DNA of 27,827 nucleotides from JAVBOV01 sp031550205 (GTDB lineage: Bacteria; Pseudomonadota; Alphaproteobacteria; RF32; CAG-239): contig JAVBOV010000081.1 in assembly GCA_031550205.1 (NCBI GenBank), positions 1-27,827 on the forward strand, given 5' to 3'. Under the pieces are notes generated by a model that was given only the letters and a program-made list of their open reading frames with translations, was not told where the DNA came from and did no database searches. The position numbers and the translations under genes were made by a program. Shown piece by piece: positions 8,017 to 14,421 of the stretch (its first letter is position 1; every line of letters starts with the position of its first letter).

Positions 8017-8033
8017 ATGCAATAATCATGCCA
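8017..8033 (-). promoter_or_regulatory. Sigma-54 (RpoN) promoter of flgB-flgC-fliE
   Basis: In the minus direction the sequence is TGGCATG-ATTA-TTGCAT, which fits the -24/-12 consensus TGGCACG-N4-TTGCW with the essential GG and GC exactly ten bases apart. It lies 31 bases before the flgB start, so transcription would begin near 8007. Sigma-54 control by an FlbD-like activator is established for many flagellar structural operons in alphaproteobacteria; the activator and its enhancer are not identified here. Confidence 0.75.
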
Positions 8034-8073
8034 TCCCTAAACAGACAATTTTCCCTAACGGAATAATACCACA

Positions 8074-8529
8074 ATGAGCAATCCAAACAATAAAGATGAA
8101 AAATTTTCCACAGAAGATTCTCCTAGCTCCTCTCATTGGGCTTTTAAGGAGGCAGATGGAAGTAAAACACGGAGCACAGAAGCGGAGCGTACACTGTCAG
8201 TACGTGAGCATTCGAGCACCGGATTTTACGATCAGATGCCCCTTAAAAGTCCAATAGAAGCTAGGAGTGCTGTTGCGCTAGGCTATGAAATAGGCAAAGA
8301 CAACGCGCCCAAAGTTTTGGCCAAGGGCGAAGGGTTTATTGCTGAAAAGATTATTCAAATTGCCATTGATGAAGGCATTGAGATACGAGAAGACGCCGAC
8401 TTGGTGCAGATTTTAAAAGCAGTTGATATTGAAAGCGAAATTCCGCTCGAAGCCTTCACCGCCGTAGCCGAAATTATCTCTTATATATATAATATAAACA
8501 GCAATCCAACACTTGCCACTGACCACTGA
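8074..8529 (+). CDS. FlhB C-terminal-domain-like protein (FlhX type) with palindromic insert
   Basis: A 151-aa protein whose residues about 60-140 (AVALGYEIGKDNAPKVLAKG, then a helix and EIREDADLVQILKAVDIESEIP) match the cytoplasmic C-terminal domain of FlhB/YscU export-switch proteins. It lacks the membrane part and the autocleavage NPTH motif, as in stand-alone FlhX proteins that can stand in for the FlhB tail. It sits divergent to the rod operon, 88 bases away. Residues about 30-52 (SKTRSTEAERTLSVREHSST) are encoded by a palindrome at 8162-8229 that belongs to the hairpin family at 6591 and 6739, so this segment looks like an in-frame repeat insertion in a disordered linker. The last codons (ATDH) come from a CCACTGA heptamer pair. 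The ribosome site is weak (CGGA). Confidence 0.8.
   Translation: MSNPNNKDEKFSTEDSPSSSHWAFKEADGSKTRSTEAERTLSVREHSSTGFYDQMPLKSPIEARSAVALGYEIGKDNAPKVLAKGEGFIAEKIIQIAIDEGIEIREDADLVQILKAVDIESEIPLEAFTAVAEIISYIYNINSNPTLATDH
8162..8229 (+). repeat. Palindromic element embedded in the flhX-like frame
   Basis: Outer arms GTAAAA (8162) and TTTTAC (8224) bracket an imperfect stem with the core GAGCGTAC, a seven-base loop, then GTACGTGAG (8185-8208). The core has the same length and plan as GAGCGTAG-loop-CTACGTGAG at 6750-6773, with a C-G pair in place of G-C. The reading frame passes through the element uninterrupted. In-frame palindromes of this sort are known in Rickettsia (RPE), but I cannot assign this to a named family. 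Confidence 0.7.
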
Positions 8530-8540
8530 CACTTTTCACT

Positions 8541-8567
8541 ACAAAAGAGACCTCAGGTCTCTTTTGT
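8541..8567 (+). terminator. Terminator after the flhX-like gene
   Basis: Perfect 12-base stem ACAAAAGAGACC / GGTCTCTTTTGT with a TCA loop, 12 bases after the stop codon, ending in TTTTGTT. It is symmetric, so it could also stop transcripts coming from the minus side. Flanked by TGACACTTTTCACTAC, nearly identical to the flank of the hairpin at 6240. Confidence 0.75.
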
Positions 8568-8568
8568 T

Positions 8569-8634
8569 AAAACTGCCATAAAAAATCCATCGGTATTGGT
8601 TGTCAGCGGCGATAATCGCAAATAATTTTCAGAT
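8569..8634 (-). pseudogene. 66-bp duplicate of the rsmB 3' end
   Basis: Bases 8569-8634 match 8916-8981 at 65 of 66 positions (C at 8610 against T at 8957). The matched stretch encodes the last residues of the RsmB-type protein (YLRLSPLTTNTDGFFMAVL). The copy has no start, and to its left runs directly into the terminator hairpin, so the old gene end (AVL then ACA AAA) differs from the present one (AVLSK stop). It forms a direct repeat around the palindromic element at 8672-8877. Confidence 0.85.
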
Positions 8635-8671
8635 ACTGAAATATTAAAATGTTATTTATCCCATTCTGCCC

Positions 8672-8877
8672 CGCCTTAGCGCAGATTTTTAGATTTTATA
8701 TGCGAAATTTTGCGTCCTTCGGCTCTGAGCGTGTTCTGCCGAAAGAATAATGATGGCCTGAAAGAATAGTAACTAAGAAAGGCAGAACTTTGCGAAGAGA
8801 GTAAAATGAGCAAATGTAAAATCTTATAAAGCAAGCTAGGCGAAAGCCTTTTGGTTACTTTTGGGCTCAAAAGTAAC
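8672..8877. repeat. Long palindromic repeat element, copy A
   Basis: About 206 bp, related along its length to 22040-22240. It opens with CGCCTTAGCGCAGATTTTT and near 8845 carries a roughly 26-bp imperfect inverted copy (AAATCTTATAAAGC..GCTAGGCG), with an inner stem GTTCTGCC/GGCAGAAC. It ends with a separate 10-bp hairpin GTTACTTTTG-GGCT-CAAAAGTAAC (8854-8877). The whole could fold as one long hairpin, MITE-like in form, but I see no transposase in the window. A 67-codon minus-strand frame across it shows no protein features and is probably spurious. Together with the terminator and the 66-bp duplicate it fills the gap between flhX and rsmB. Confidence 0.8.
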
Positions 8878-8905
8878 ATAAATTCTTAATAAGCGCCACA
8901 TTGTA

Positions 8906-10129
8906 TCACTTACTCAAAACTGCCATAAAAAATCCATCGGTATTGGTTGTCAGCGGTGATAATCGCAAATAATTTTCAGATTCGCCAACATACGGCTGAT
9001 TAATTTTTCTTTCCCAAATCTCTTTTATATTAACAAGGCGCATTTTTTTGTGCTTATGCAAAAACTTTTCAATAATGCTCTCATCCTCATCCCTTAAAAC
9101 TGAACAGGTAATATAAACGATCCTACCCTCCGGCTTCAAATGGTCATAAGCAAAATCCAAAATCTGAGCCTGACTCTTATTAAGATTTTTCAACTGCTCC
9201 AAAGTTAAGCGAAATTTAGCATCAGGAGAGCGCCGCCAAGTGCCGGTTCCCGAACACGGTGCATCAATAATAAATTTATCATACAAGTCATCATCAGCCA
9301 GTTGTTTAATAATCTCAATGTTGGTCGCTTTCAAGCGCTCCGCCCGGTCTTTAATCGCCTCCAGACGCTCCCAATTAATATCATGCACAAAAATATTGCC
9401 TTTGTTTTGCAGCAAATAGGAAATGGTAAGAGCTTTGCCTCCGGCCCCGGCGCAATAATCAATCACCTTATCTTGCGGCTTAACATCACATAAAATGGAA
9501 GCAATTTGCGAAGCCTCATCTTGAACGTCAATCAACCCTTCCTGAAAAACAATGCAATTGTTCAAATTAACTCGTTCAACAGACCTGATGCCGATTGGTG
9601 AATATGGCGTAGGCTCAAAATCAAGTCCCTCGCCTTTAAGCTTCCTAATCACCGTCTCGCGGTTTTCGGCGTTAATCCTGAAATCAGCCGGAGCTTTATT
9701 GTTAAGCGCTTTGCACAATGACGGATTCTTAATTTTCTCAAACAACCACTTCGGCGTCTCACACTCCACATCCAAAGGATATATAATCCCGTCATGCTGA
9801 ACTTGGTTCAGCATCTCCTCCAGCCATTCTTCTTCATTAACACTCAAAGGATACGGCGCATATTTCCCGCCGGCAAAAACCTTATACGCATCATCTTTCA
9901 CATAAGCCATTAAAATCCGCCTGGCGTCAACATTTTTGGCATCAAACTCCAGCTTGCGCCGGTTGCGGATAATATTCCAAATCTGCTCGGAAATAAACCG
10001 CCGGTCAGAAGAGCCGATATATTTCCTGCTTCTGAAATATTCATTAATAATATTGTCAGCCGGGCGCGTGTCTTCAAACACTGCCGAAATAAGCTCTAAA
10101 ACCGCCTGCCAGCGCGCATTTTCCTGCAT
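8906..10129 (-). CDS. rsmB: 16S rRNA m5C methyltransferase, RsmB/Sun family
   Basis: SAM-dependent cytosine-C5 methyltransferase acting on rRNA (407 aa). The order is an N-terminal NusB-like helical region (residues 1-90), a central RNA-binding part, and the Rossmann catalytic domain. Key motifs are DYCAGAGGKAL near 230 (SAM binding), DAPCSGTGTWRRSPD near 293 (motif IV cysteine) and YITCSVLRDED near 345 (motif VI catalytic TC). Residues 106-114 (MLNQVQHDG) are encoded by a perfect palindrome at 9794-9814 and look like an in-frame insertion between the N-terminal and methyltransferase parts. The start overlaps the hydrolase stop by one base (TAATG). RsmB against RsmF or another paralogue cannot be settled without comparison; the NusB-like N-terminus favours RsmB. 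Confidence 0.88.
   Translation of the reverse strand: MQENARWQAVLELISAVFEDTRPADNIINEYFRSRKYIGSSDRRFISEQIWNIIRNRRKLEFDAKNVDARRILMAYVKDDAYKVFAGGKYAPYPLSVNEEEWLEEMLNQVQHDGIIYPLDVECETPKWLFEKIKNPSLCKALNNKAPADFRINAENRETVIRKLKGEGLDFEPTPYSPIGIRSVERVNLNNCIVFQEGLIDVQDEASQIASILCDVKPQDKVIDYCAGAGGKALTISYLLQNKGNIFVHDINWERLEAIKDRAERLKATNIEIIKQLADDDLYDKFIIDAPCSGTGTWRRSPDAKFRLTLEQLKNLNKSQAQILDFAYDHLKPEGRIVYITCSVLRDEDESIIEKFLHKHKKMRLVNIKEIWERKINQPYVGESENYLRLSPLTTNTDGFFMAVLSK
9794..9814. repeat. In-frame palindrome inside rsmB
   Basis: Perfect nine-base arms ATGCTGAAC / GTTCAGCAT around TTG, in the context GTCATGCTGAACTTGGTTC. It is a core I recognise from a dispersed palindromic repeat common in many bacterial genomes, whose coding-strand translation gives LNQVQHD. 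The surrounding frame is intact. Confidence 0.75.
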
Positions 10130-10689
10130 TATAGCTGCTCGATTATAGAAAAATCAAGCCCGGTGTGAGTAGACTTTTCGTTTAAAATATATCTCAAATT
10201 GCAGCCCATATCGACAAGAATTTTATAAGAGTCTTTTCTCACCTGAGTAAGCAGATTATCTTTGGCTCCTTCCACCCAGTCTATTGGCGCATTTTTATAA
10301 TTAAGCACAAACTTTTCTTTCAACTCATATGGAATGGCGCTGCAAAGAGCAACCGCCTTTCCGCCCAAGCGCAAGGCCATATAAACCGCCATAAACCCGC
10401 CTTGAGAATTTCCCGCAAAAATAACATCGCTAAATTGCATTTTTCTTTTATTTACTTCTGCGTTAATTAAATCAACTGAATACATAACCGATTGCTCAAA
10501 CTGATCTTTTCCGATTGAAGAAACGACCCCGTCCGTTGCATCCAGCCACTGATATCCGCCCTCATATTCAAATGGCGCATTAAAAGAAAAAACTTCGGCA
10601 TCAAACTTTTCCGCCAGATTTGCTGTAAACACTTTCAAAAAATCCTTATTTTCCCCCCTAGGATGGAAAAACACCAACAACTTTTTCAT
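10129..10689 (-). CDS. Alpha/beta hydrolase (carboxylesterase/phospholipase-like)
   Basis: A 186-aa cytosolic serine hydrolase of the small carboxylesterase type. The nucleophile elbow is GNSQGG (Ser near residue 95, after FSDVIFA). The likely acid is Asp in EGAKDNLL near 144, and the histidine is in STHTGL near 175, so a full Ser-Asp-His triad is present. The N-terminus (KKLLVFFHPRGENK) is the first beta strand with the HP(R)G oxyanion segment. There is no signal peptide. It overlaps the HigA-like gene upstream by four bases (ATGA) and rsmB downstream by one, so the three are one operon. The substrate cannot be inferred. Confidence 0.78.
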   Translation of the reverse strand: MKKLLVFFHPRGENKDFLKVFTANLAEKFDAEVFSFNAPFEYEGGYQWLDATDGVVSSIGKDQFEQSVMYSVDLINAEVNKRKMQFSDVIFAGNSQGGFMAVYMALRLGGKAVALCSAIPYELKEKFVLNYKNAPIDWVEGAKDNLLTQVRKDSYKILVDMGCNLRYILNEKSTHTGLDFSIIEQL

Positions 10690-10985
10690 TTTATAACCTC
10701 ATCAACGGTTTTAATTTTAGAAAGCTTATCTTCGCCCTTAATGTATGCCATGTTCACGTCATATTCAATCTGAAGCTTAAGAAAATGCCCCGGCTGCAGT
10801 TTAAAAAAAGTGCAAAGCCTAATATCCGTATCCGCTGTAATCCTACGCTTGCCGCTAAATATCTCTGATAGCCTTGGTGTGTGCAACATTGTGTGCAGCG
10901 CAACATCCAAACCGCTTAACTCATATTTTTTCATAAACTTCTTAAGCTCTATAACAGCCTTATTTTCAATTTCCAAAGTTTTCAT
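10686..10985 (-). CDS. HigA-like XRE-family regulator without a HigB partner
   Basis: A 99-aa helix-turn-helix protein. Residues about 32-75 (LHTPRLSEIFSGKRRITADT, then RLCTFFKLQPGHFLKLQIEYD) match the HigA/VapI antidote family, where the usual wording is RINEIVRGKRGITADTALRL. The N-terminus (KTLEIENKAVIELKKFMKKY) is charged and differs from the normal PGEILREEF start. A HigB toxin normally precedes or follows such a gene; here the neighbours are a hydrolase and the GNAT gene. The start is supported by GAGGGGGG seven bases upstream. The promoter at 11057-11085 overlaps one of two exact 31-bp repeats, so autoregulation is likely. It may be a domesticated antitoxin acting as a transcription factor. 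Confidence 0.75.
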   Translation of the reverse strand: MKTLEIENKAVIELKKFMKKYELSGLDVALHTMLHTPRLSEIFSGKRRITADTDIRLCTFFKLQPGHFLKLQIEYDVNMAYIKGEDKLSKIKTVDEVIK

Positions 10986-11011
10986 AAAAAGCCCCCCTCA
11001 GATGCAATCAG

Positions 11012-11078
11012 ATACACAACAACAATAACCCTCCCTCAACATTCAAATACACAACAACAATAACCCTCCCTCAACATA
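11012..11078. repeat. Two exact 31-bp direct repeats in the higA-like promoter
   Basis: The same 31 bases (beginning ATACACAACAACAATAACCC) occur at 11012-11042 and 11048-11078, spaced 36 bp, with five bases between. The upstream copy covers the -10 and spacer of the promoter; the other would lie just after the start point. They could be operator sites or simply a duplicated promoter core. Confidence 0.85.
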
Positions 11079-11085
11079 CTGTCAA
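11057..11085 (-). promoter_or_regulatory. Sigma-70-type promoter for the higA-hydrolase-rsmB operon
   Basis: Minus strand TTGACA (11085-11080), 17-base spacer, TATTGT (11062-11057). The -35 is a perfect consensus match. Transcription would begin near 11050, about 65 bases before the HigA-like start. Confidence 0.65.
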
Positions 11086-11086
11086 T

Positions 11087-11136
11087 ATTTATATTACCAA
11101 TTTCGGAGAATGCTCTCCGAAATTGGTAATATAAAT
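11087..11136. repeat. Perfect 23-bp palindrome with 4-nt loop
   Basis: Arms 11087-11109 and 11114-11136 are exact reverse complements (ATTTATATTACCAATTTCGG.. onward) around ATGC. It lies after the GNAT gene and directly upstream of the -35 of the higA-like promoter. There is no U tract of terminator type, so a stem-forming repeat or a protein-binding site are both possible; a bidirectional transcript end cannot be excluded. Confidence 0.85.
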
Positions 11137-11183
11137 AAATCAACAAAAACCATAAGCAAAACACAATTTATCTGCTCTGCTTA

Positions 11184-11711
11184 TTATCTGTTATTATTTC
11201 TCAGAAACTCATCCGGATAAACAACCTCTCCGGCTGCATCAATCAACGCGCCGGGGCTTAATTCCACAACTTGCAAATATTCTTCAATGCCCTCAAACTG
11301 CGGAGAATATATGCCCAAATCTATCGCCTTAACAAACCCAAACCTGGCATAATATTCCGGCTCTCCGAGCACCACCGCCGCATCATATCCCATAGCCGCG
11401 GCCTTAGTCAAAGCCGCTTCCAGCAAAGCCGAACCAATCCCCTTCCCCTGATACAAAGGCAAAACCGCAAGCGGTGCCAAAGCCAAAACCCTCAAATCAT
11501 TCAGCTTAATCTCTGTCAACATTACATGCCCGATTAACTCACCGCCGTCAAACGCAACCAAAGACAACTCAGAAACAAAACCAACAGTCTCTCGCAGCCT
11601 TGCCACCAAATTATGCTCGTTGCCGTCAGAATGCCCGGCGCAAACAAAAGCCTTTTTAACAAGTCCTTCTACCGCTTGATAATCTTCCGGTCTCTCGCTC
11701 TTTATTTCCAT
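11184..11711 (-). CDS. GNAT family N-acetyltransferase
   Basis: A 175-aa acetyl-CoA-dependent acyltransferase. The acetyl-CoA-binding motif A reads LPLYQGKGIGSALLEAAL near residue 98 (Q-x-x-G-x-G), and PEYYARFGFVKA near 133 marks the YhbS-like subgroup, whose substrates are mostly unknown. I chose the start at 11711 (MEIKSERPEDYQAV) since it begins exactly at the fold; an open frame continues upstream into rlmE but is antifamilial and overlaps it. No ribosome site is visible: the heptamer array at 11717-11744 occupies that place. It follows rlmE and is probably the last gene of the ccrM operon. Confidence 0.88.
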   Translation of the reverse strand: MEIKSERPEDYQAVEGLVKKAFVCAGHSDGNEHNLVARLRETVGFVSELSLVAFDGGELIGHVMLTEIKLNDLRVLALAPLAVLPLYQGKGIGSALLEAALTKAAAMGYDAAVVLGEPEYYARFGFVKAIDLGIYSPQFEGIEEYLQVVELSPGALIDAAGEVVYPDEFLRNNNR

Positions 11712-11716
11712 ATTTA

Positions 11717-11744
11717 ATCCAAAATCTAAAATCAAAAATCTAAA
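11717..11744. repeat. Four-unit heptamer array between rlmE and the GNAT gene
   Basis: ATCCAAA, ATCTAAA, ATCAAAA, ATCTAAA on the plus strand. The rlmE stop codon TAG (11740-11742) is inside the last unit, just as mgtE ends inside the array at 4671. The GNAT ATG follows five bases after the array end. Confidence 0.85.
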
Positions 11745-12420
11745 ATACCTTCTTAAACCCCGTTGCCACCAAATATGTTTCCGGGCTTTCCTTGCGGCTG
11801 GCATCGGGCTTAAAATGCGCCACCTTGGCAAAATGTTTTTTTACATCGCTCAAAAGCTCACCTTCGGCGCCGCCCTGAAAAACTTTGGCAATAAATGTGC
11901 CGCCTTCCTTCAAAACTTCCTTGGCAAACTCATAAGCAATTTCAACCAAAGCAATGGTGCGCAAATGGTCTGTCTGCTGGTGCCCGGTGGTGTTGGCCGC
12001 CATATCGCTCATCACCACGTCTGCCTTTCCTTTCAAAAGCGCCTTCAAATCTTCCGCCGCTTTATCCGTGGTAAAATCTTGGCATAATATGGTCGCGCCC
12101 AAAACCGGCTCGGTTTCCAAAATATCAATCCCGACCACCTGCCCGGCGCCTTTGTTTCTGGCCACCGCCACCTGCAGCCAGCCGCCCGGCGCGCAGCCCA
12201 AATCGACAATGGTTTTTCCTTTGCCCAAAAACCTATATTTCTCATCAATCTGAACAAGCTTAAACGCTGCCCTGCCGCGATACCCCTGCCGCTTGCTCTC
12301 TGCCACATACGGGTCATTAAGCTGCCTTTGCAGCCACTGAACTGAAGATTTTTTCTTTTTTGATGCAGTCTTAACCCTGACCGTCAAACTTCTGCGGTTT
12401 CCGCCTATTGCTTTTGCCAT
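11740..12420 (-). CDS. rlmE: 23S rRNA 2'-O-ribose methyltransferase RlmE (FtsJ/RrmJ)
   Basis: Methylates U2552 of 23S rRNA (E. coli numbering) late in 50S assembly. The 226-aa protein has the family pieces in order: WLQRQLNDPYVAESKRQGYRGRAAFKL with the catalytic Lys, the SAM motif VDLGCAPGGWLQVAV near residue 70, DVVMSDMAANTTGHQQTDH near 133 with the catalytic Asp, and GGTFIAKVFQGGAEGEL near 183 with the second Lys. The N-terminal 25 residues are Lys/Arg-rich. It overlaps the upstream Ppx/GppA gene by 16 bases; GAGGAG lies upstream of the ATG. The ppx-rlmE adjacency is, as far as I know, common in alphaproteobacteria. Confidence 0.95.
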   Translation of the reverse strand: MAKAIGGNRRSLTVRVKTASKKKKSSVQWLQRQLNDPYVAESKRQGYRGRAAFKLVQIDEKYRFLGKGKTIVDLGCAPGGWLQVAVARNKGAGQVVGIDILETEPVLGATILCQDFTTDKAAEDLKALLKGKADVVMSDMAANTTGHQQTDHLRTIALVEIAYEFAKEVLKEGGTFIAKVFQGGAEGELLSDVKKHFAKVAHFKPDASRKESPETYLVATGFKKVF

Positions 12421-13364
12421 TTTAAAGCCAGCTCCTCAATAATGCCGTCTTTGGCCGAACGCAAAGACACCACCATTTCCTTAATGTTCAAATCATCATA
12501 AATTTGTTTAAAAATAATGCATGGCGCCACAAACATATCGGCTCGGTTTTCAATATACGGCGAGGCTAAACGCTCTTTAAAAGTTGTCTTATATACCTCT
12601 GCAACAATCCTGTCAAATTCCCTCACATCTATCCTCAAACCGTCCAGCCCCTCGCGGTCATAACTTCCCTTGTCCAGCGCCATGGCCGCCGCTCTCAAAG
12701 CCGTCCCTGAAGCGGCAATAAAAGCCGTCTGCGGCAAATATTTCTCATATCCCAAACCATGCAAAAACTCTGCGACATATTTCTTTATCTCCGCCCTAAG
12801 CATGGAAGCGCCTTCTTCATTATAATCATTAATCTTAAACGCTTCAGACGAGTTTCTGGCCCCCCACGGAATAGACACAGTCTTAATAATTTTCATTTCA
12901 TCATTATTTTCTGCCAGCGTAATCTCGGTAGAACCGCCGCCAATGTCATATATCAAAATATATTTGCTCAAACCCCTAACATGCGACGCCGCCCCTTTTA
13001 AGGTCAGTCTGGCCTCTTCTTCTCCATCAATAACCTCAAGCCTAATTCCGCTCAATGCAAAAACCTCATCCAAAAACTCTTTGCCATTTTTAGCGGTTCT
13101 GCAGGCGGCTGTTGCCACATAACGGCTGTCTTTCACCTCATATTTATCCAAAACGCTCTTTAAAAACTCAAAATGCTTCAAACCTCTTTCCATGGCATCA
13201 ACGGTAAAGCGCATGTTCTCATGCATGCCTTTTCCCAAACGAATTGCGGATATATCCTTGCATATCTCTTTGCCGTGCAAATCTGCAATCAGCAGACGGC
13301 AGGAGTTTGTGCCCAAGTCAATAGCGGCAAGCACTTGTGGTCTATTTGCGGTTTCTGTCGGCAT
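12405..13364 (-). CDS. Ppx/GppA family phosphatase, second copy
   Basis: A 319-aa member of the ASKHA-fold exopolyphosphatase / pppGpp phosphohydrolase family. The phosphate-1 motif is LAAIDLGTNSCRLLIAD near residue 12, the second phosphate motif IYDIGGGSTEITLAE near 140, and AASGTALRAAAMALDK near 217. It has only the two-lobed core, without the C-terminal HD-like domain of E. coli Ppx. The start overlaps the upstream paralogue by 23 bases. Whether it cleaves polyphosphate or pppGpp cannot be told from the motifs. It is one of two tandem, clearly diverged copies. Confidence 0.9.
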   Translation of the reverse strand: MPTETANRPQVLAAIDLGTNSCRLLIADLHGKEICKDISAIRLGKGMHENMRFTVDAMERGLKHFEFLKSVLDKYEVKDSRYVATAACRTAKNGKEFLDEVFALSGIRLEVIDGEEEARLTLKGAASHVRGLSKYILIYDIGGGSTEITLAENNDEMKIIKTVSIPWGARNSSEAFKINDYNEEGASMLRAEIKKYVAEFLHGLGYEKYLPQTAFIAASGTALRAAAMALDKGSYDREGLDGLRIDVREFDRIVAEVYKTTFKERLASPYIENRADMFVAPCIIFKQIYDDLNIKEMVVSLRSAKDGIIEELALKWQKQ

Positions 13365-14421
13365 AGTGTTTATTTCTTTTCTTATGGCGTTTTTTATAAG
13401 GTTTTTTGTGCATCATATCCAAAAGAATTCCTTCTCTGATGCCGCGGTCGGCCACCGTAATCTCGGAAATCGGCCAAAACGAGCAAAGCGCCTCAATAAT
13501 TGCGCAGCCGGCCATGGTTAAATCTGACTTCTGCGCCCCGATGCACGGGTGCTTTCTGCGCCCCTCTTCTCCCAAACGCTTAATTTTGGAAATCGCCTTC
13601 ATCAAATCATGGTGGCTCATTGCAATCCCGTCCACTGCCGAACGATTATAACGCGCCAGATTAAGATGCACCGCACCCAAAACCGTAACTGTTCCGGAAG
13701 TGCCGATAACTTGAATCTCGTGATTTTTAATCGCATCCATCAGCTTATATTTGTCTTCAAATTCTTGGCAAAGCTTATGGGTGCGTTCAATAATCGTATC
13801 ATATGCCAAACTGGTCATTTCCTTGTCGGGAAAAGCCTCGGAGATTGTCACCACGCCGTAAGGAAGCGAAACCAAACCTTCAATAAACGTATTGCCGCTG
13901 TTGGAAATTCGCGCCAGCGATACTTCTGTCGACCCGCCCCCAATATCAAAAACCAACGTGCGCTTAATATTGCGGTTCAAAAGCGGCACGCAGCCGACCA
14001 CAGCAAGCCTGGCTTCTTCTTTTGAAGATATAATCTCCATATTCAGCCCGGTTTCTTTTTTAACCGCATCCAAAAATTCTTGAAAATTGGTGGCCCTGCG
14101 GCAGGCGGCTGTGGCCACATAGCGCGAACTTGCAATCGGCGCATATTCGTTAATCACGCCGGCGCATATTTTAAGTGCCGTCACTGTTCTTTTAATGGCG
14201 GCACGCGAAAGCTGGTTGTTTTGAATAATTCCTTCTCCAAGACGGGTAATCTTGGAAAAGGTCTCAACAATTCTAAAAGAAGTGGGTGTCGGCGTGGCAA
14301 TCACCAAACGGCAGGCATTTGTTCCAAGGTCTATGGCCGCATAATTAGGATGAAACTGACTTTCATTCCTAACAATCTCGCTGGTCTTTATCTCACCTTC
14401 CTGCTGCCATTTATTCTCCAT
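13342..14421 (-). CDS. Ppx/GppA family phosphatase, first copy
   Basis: A 359-aa paralogue of the next gene. The core motifs are YAAIDLGTNACRLVIATP near residue 28, VFDIGGGSTEVSLARI near 157 and VIGTSGTVTVLGAVHL near 243. The C-terminus after GIREGILLDMM is a Lys/Arg/His-rich tail (KPYKKRHKKRNKHYADRNRK), which may bind RNA or polyphosphate; the second copy lacks it. The N-terminal 25 residues are also extra. It overlaps ccrM by 11 bases and the second Ppx/GppA by 23, so all three are translationally linked. A direct link of this phosphatase pair to DNA methylation is not established. Confidence 0.9.
   Translation of the reverse strand: MENKWQQEGEIKTSEIVRNESQFHPNYAAIDLGTNACRLVIATPTPTSFRIVETFSKITRLGEGIIQNNQLSRAAIKRTVTALKICAGVINEYAPIASSRYVATAACRRATNFQEFLDAVKKETGLNMEIISSKEEARLAVVGCVPLLNRNIKRTLVFDIGGGSTEVSLARISNSGNTFIEGLVSLPYGVVTISEAFPDKEMTSLAYDTIIERTHKLCQEFEDKYKLMDAIKNHEIQVIGTSGTVTVLGAVHLNLARYNRSAVDGIAMSHHDLMKAISKIKRLGEEGRRKHPCIGAQKSDLTMAGCAIIEALCSFWPISEITVADRGIREGILLDMMHKKPYKKRHKKRNKHYADRNRK

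Noticed and set aside
8676..8879. 67-codon minus-strand frame
   Set aside because: It lies wholly inside palindromic element copy A, has no ribosome site or domain, and its similarity to the frame in copy B comes from the repeat.
11012..11078. Possible CRISPR-like pair of 31-bp repeats
   Set aside because: Only two copies with five bases between them; the position in a promoter explains them better.
11712..11831. N-terminal extension of the GNAT protein
   Set aside because: The upstream frame overlaps rlmE and the heptamer array and does not look like GNAT sequence; the fold starts at 11711.
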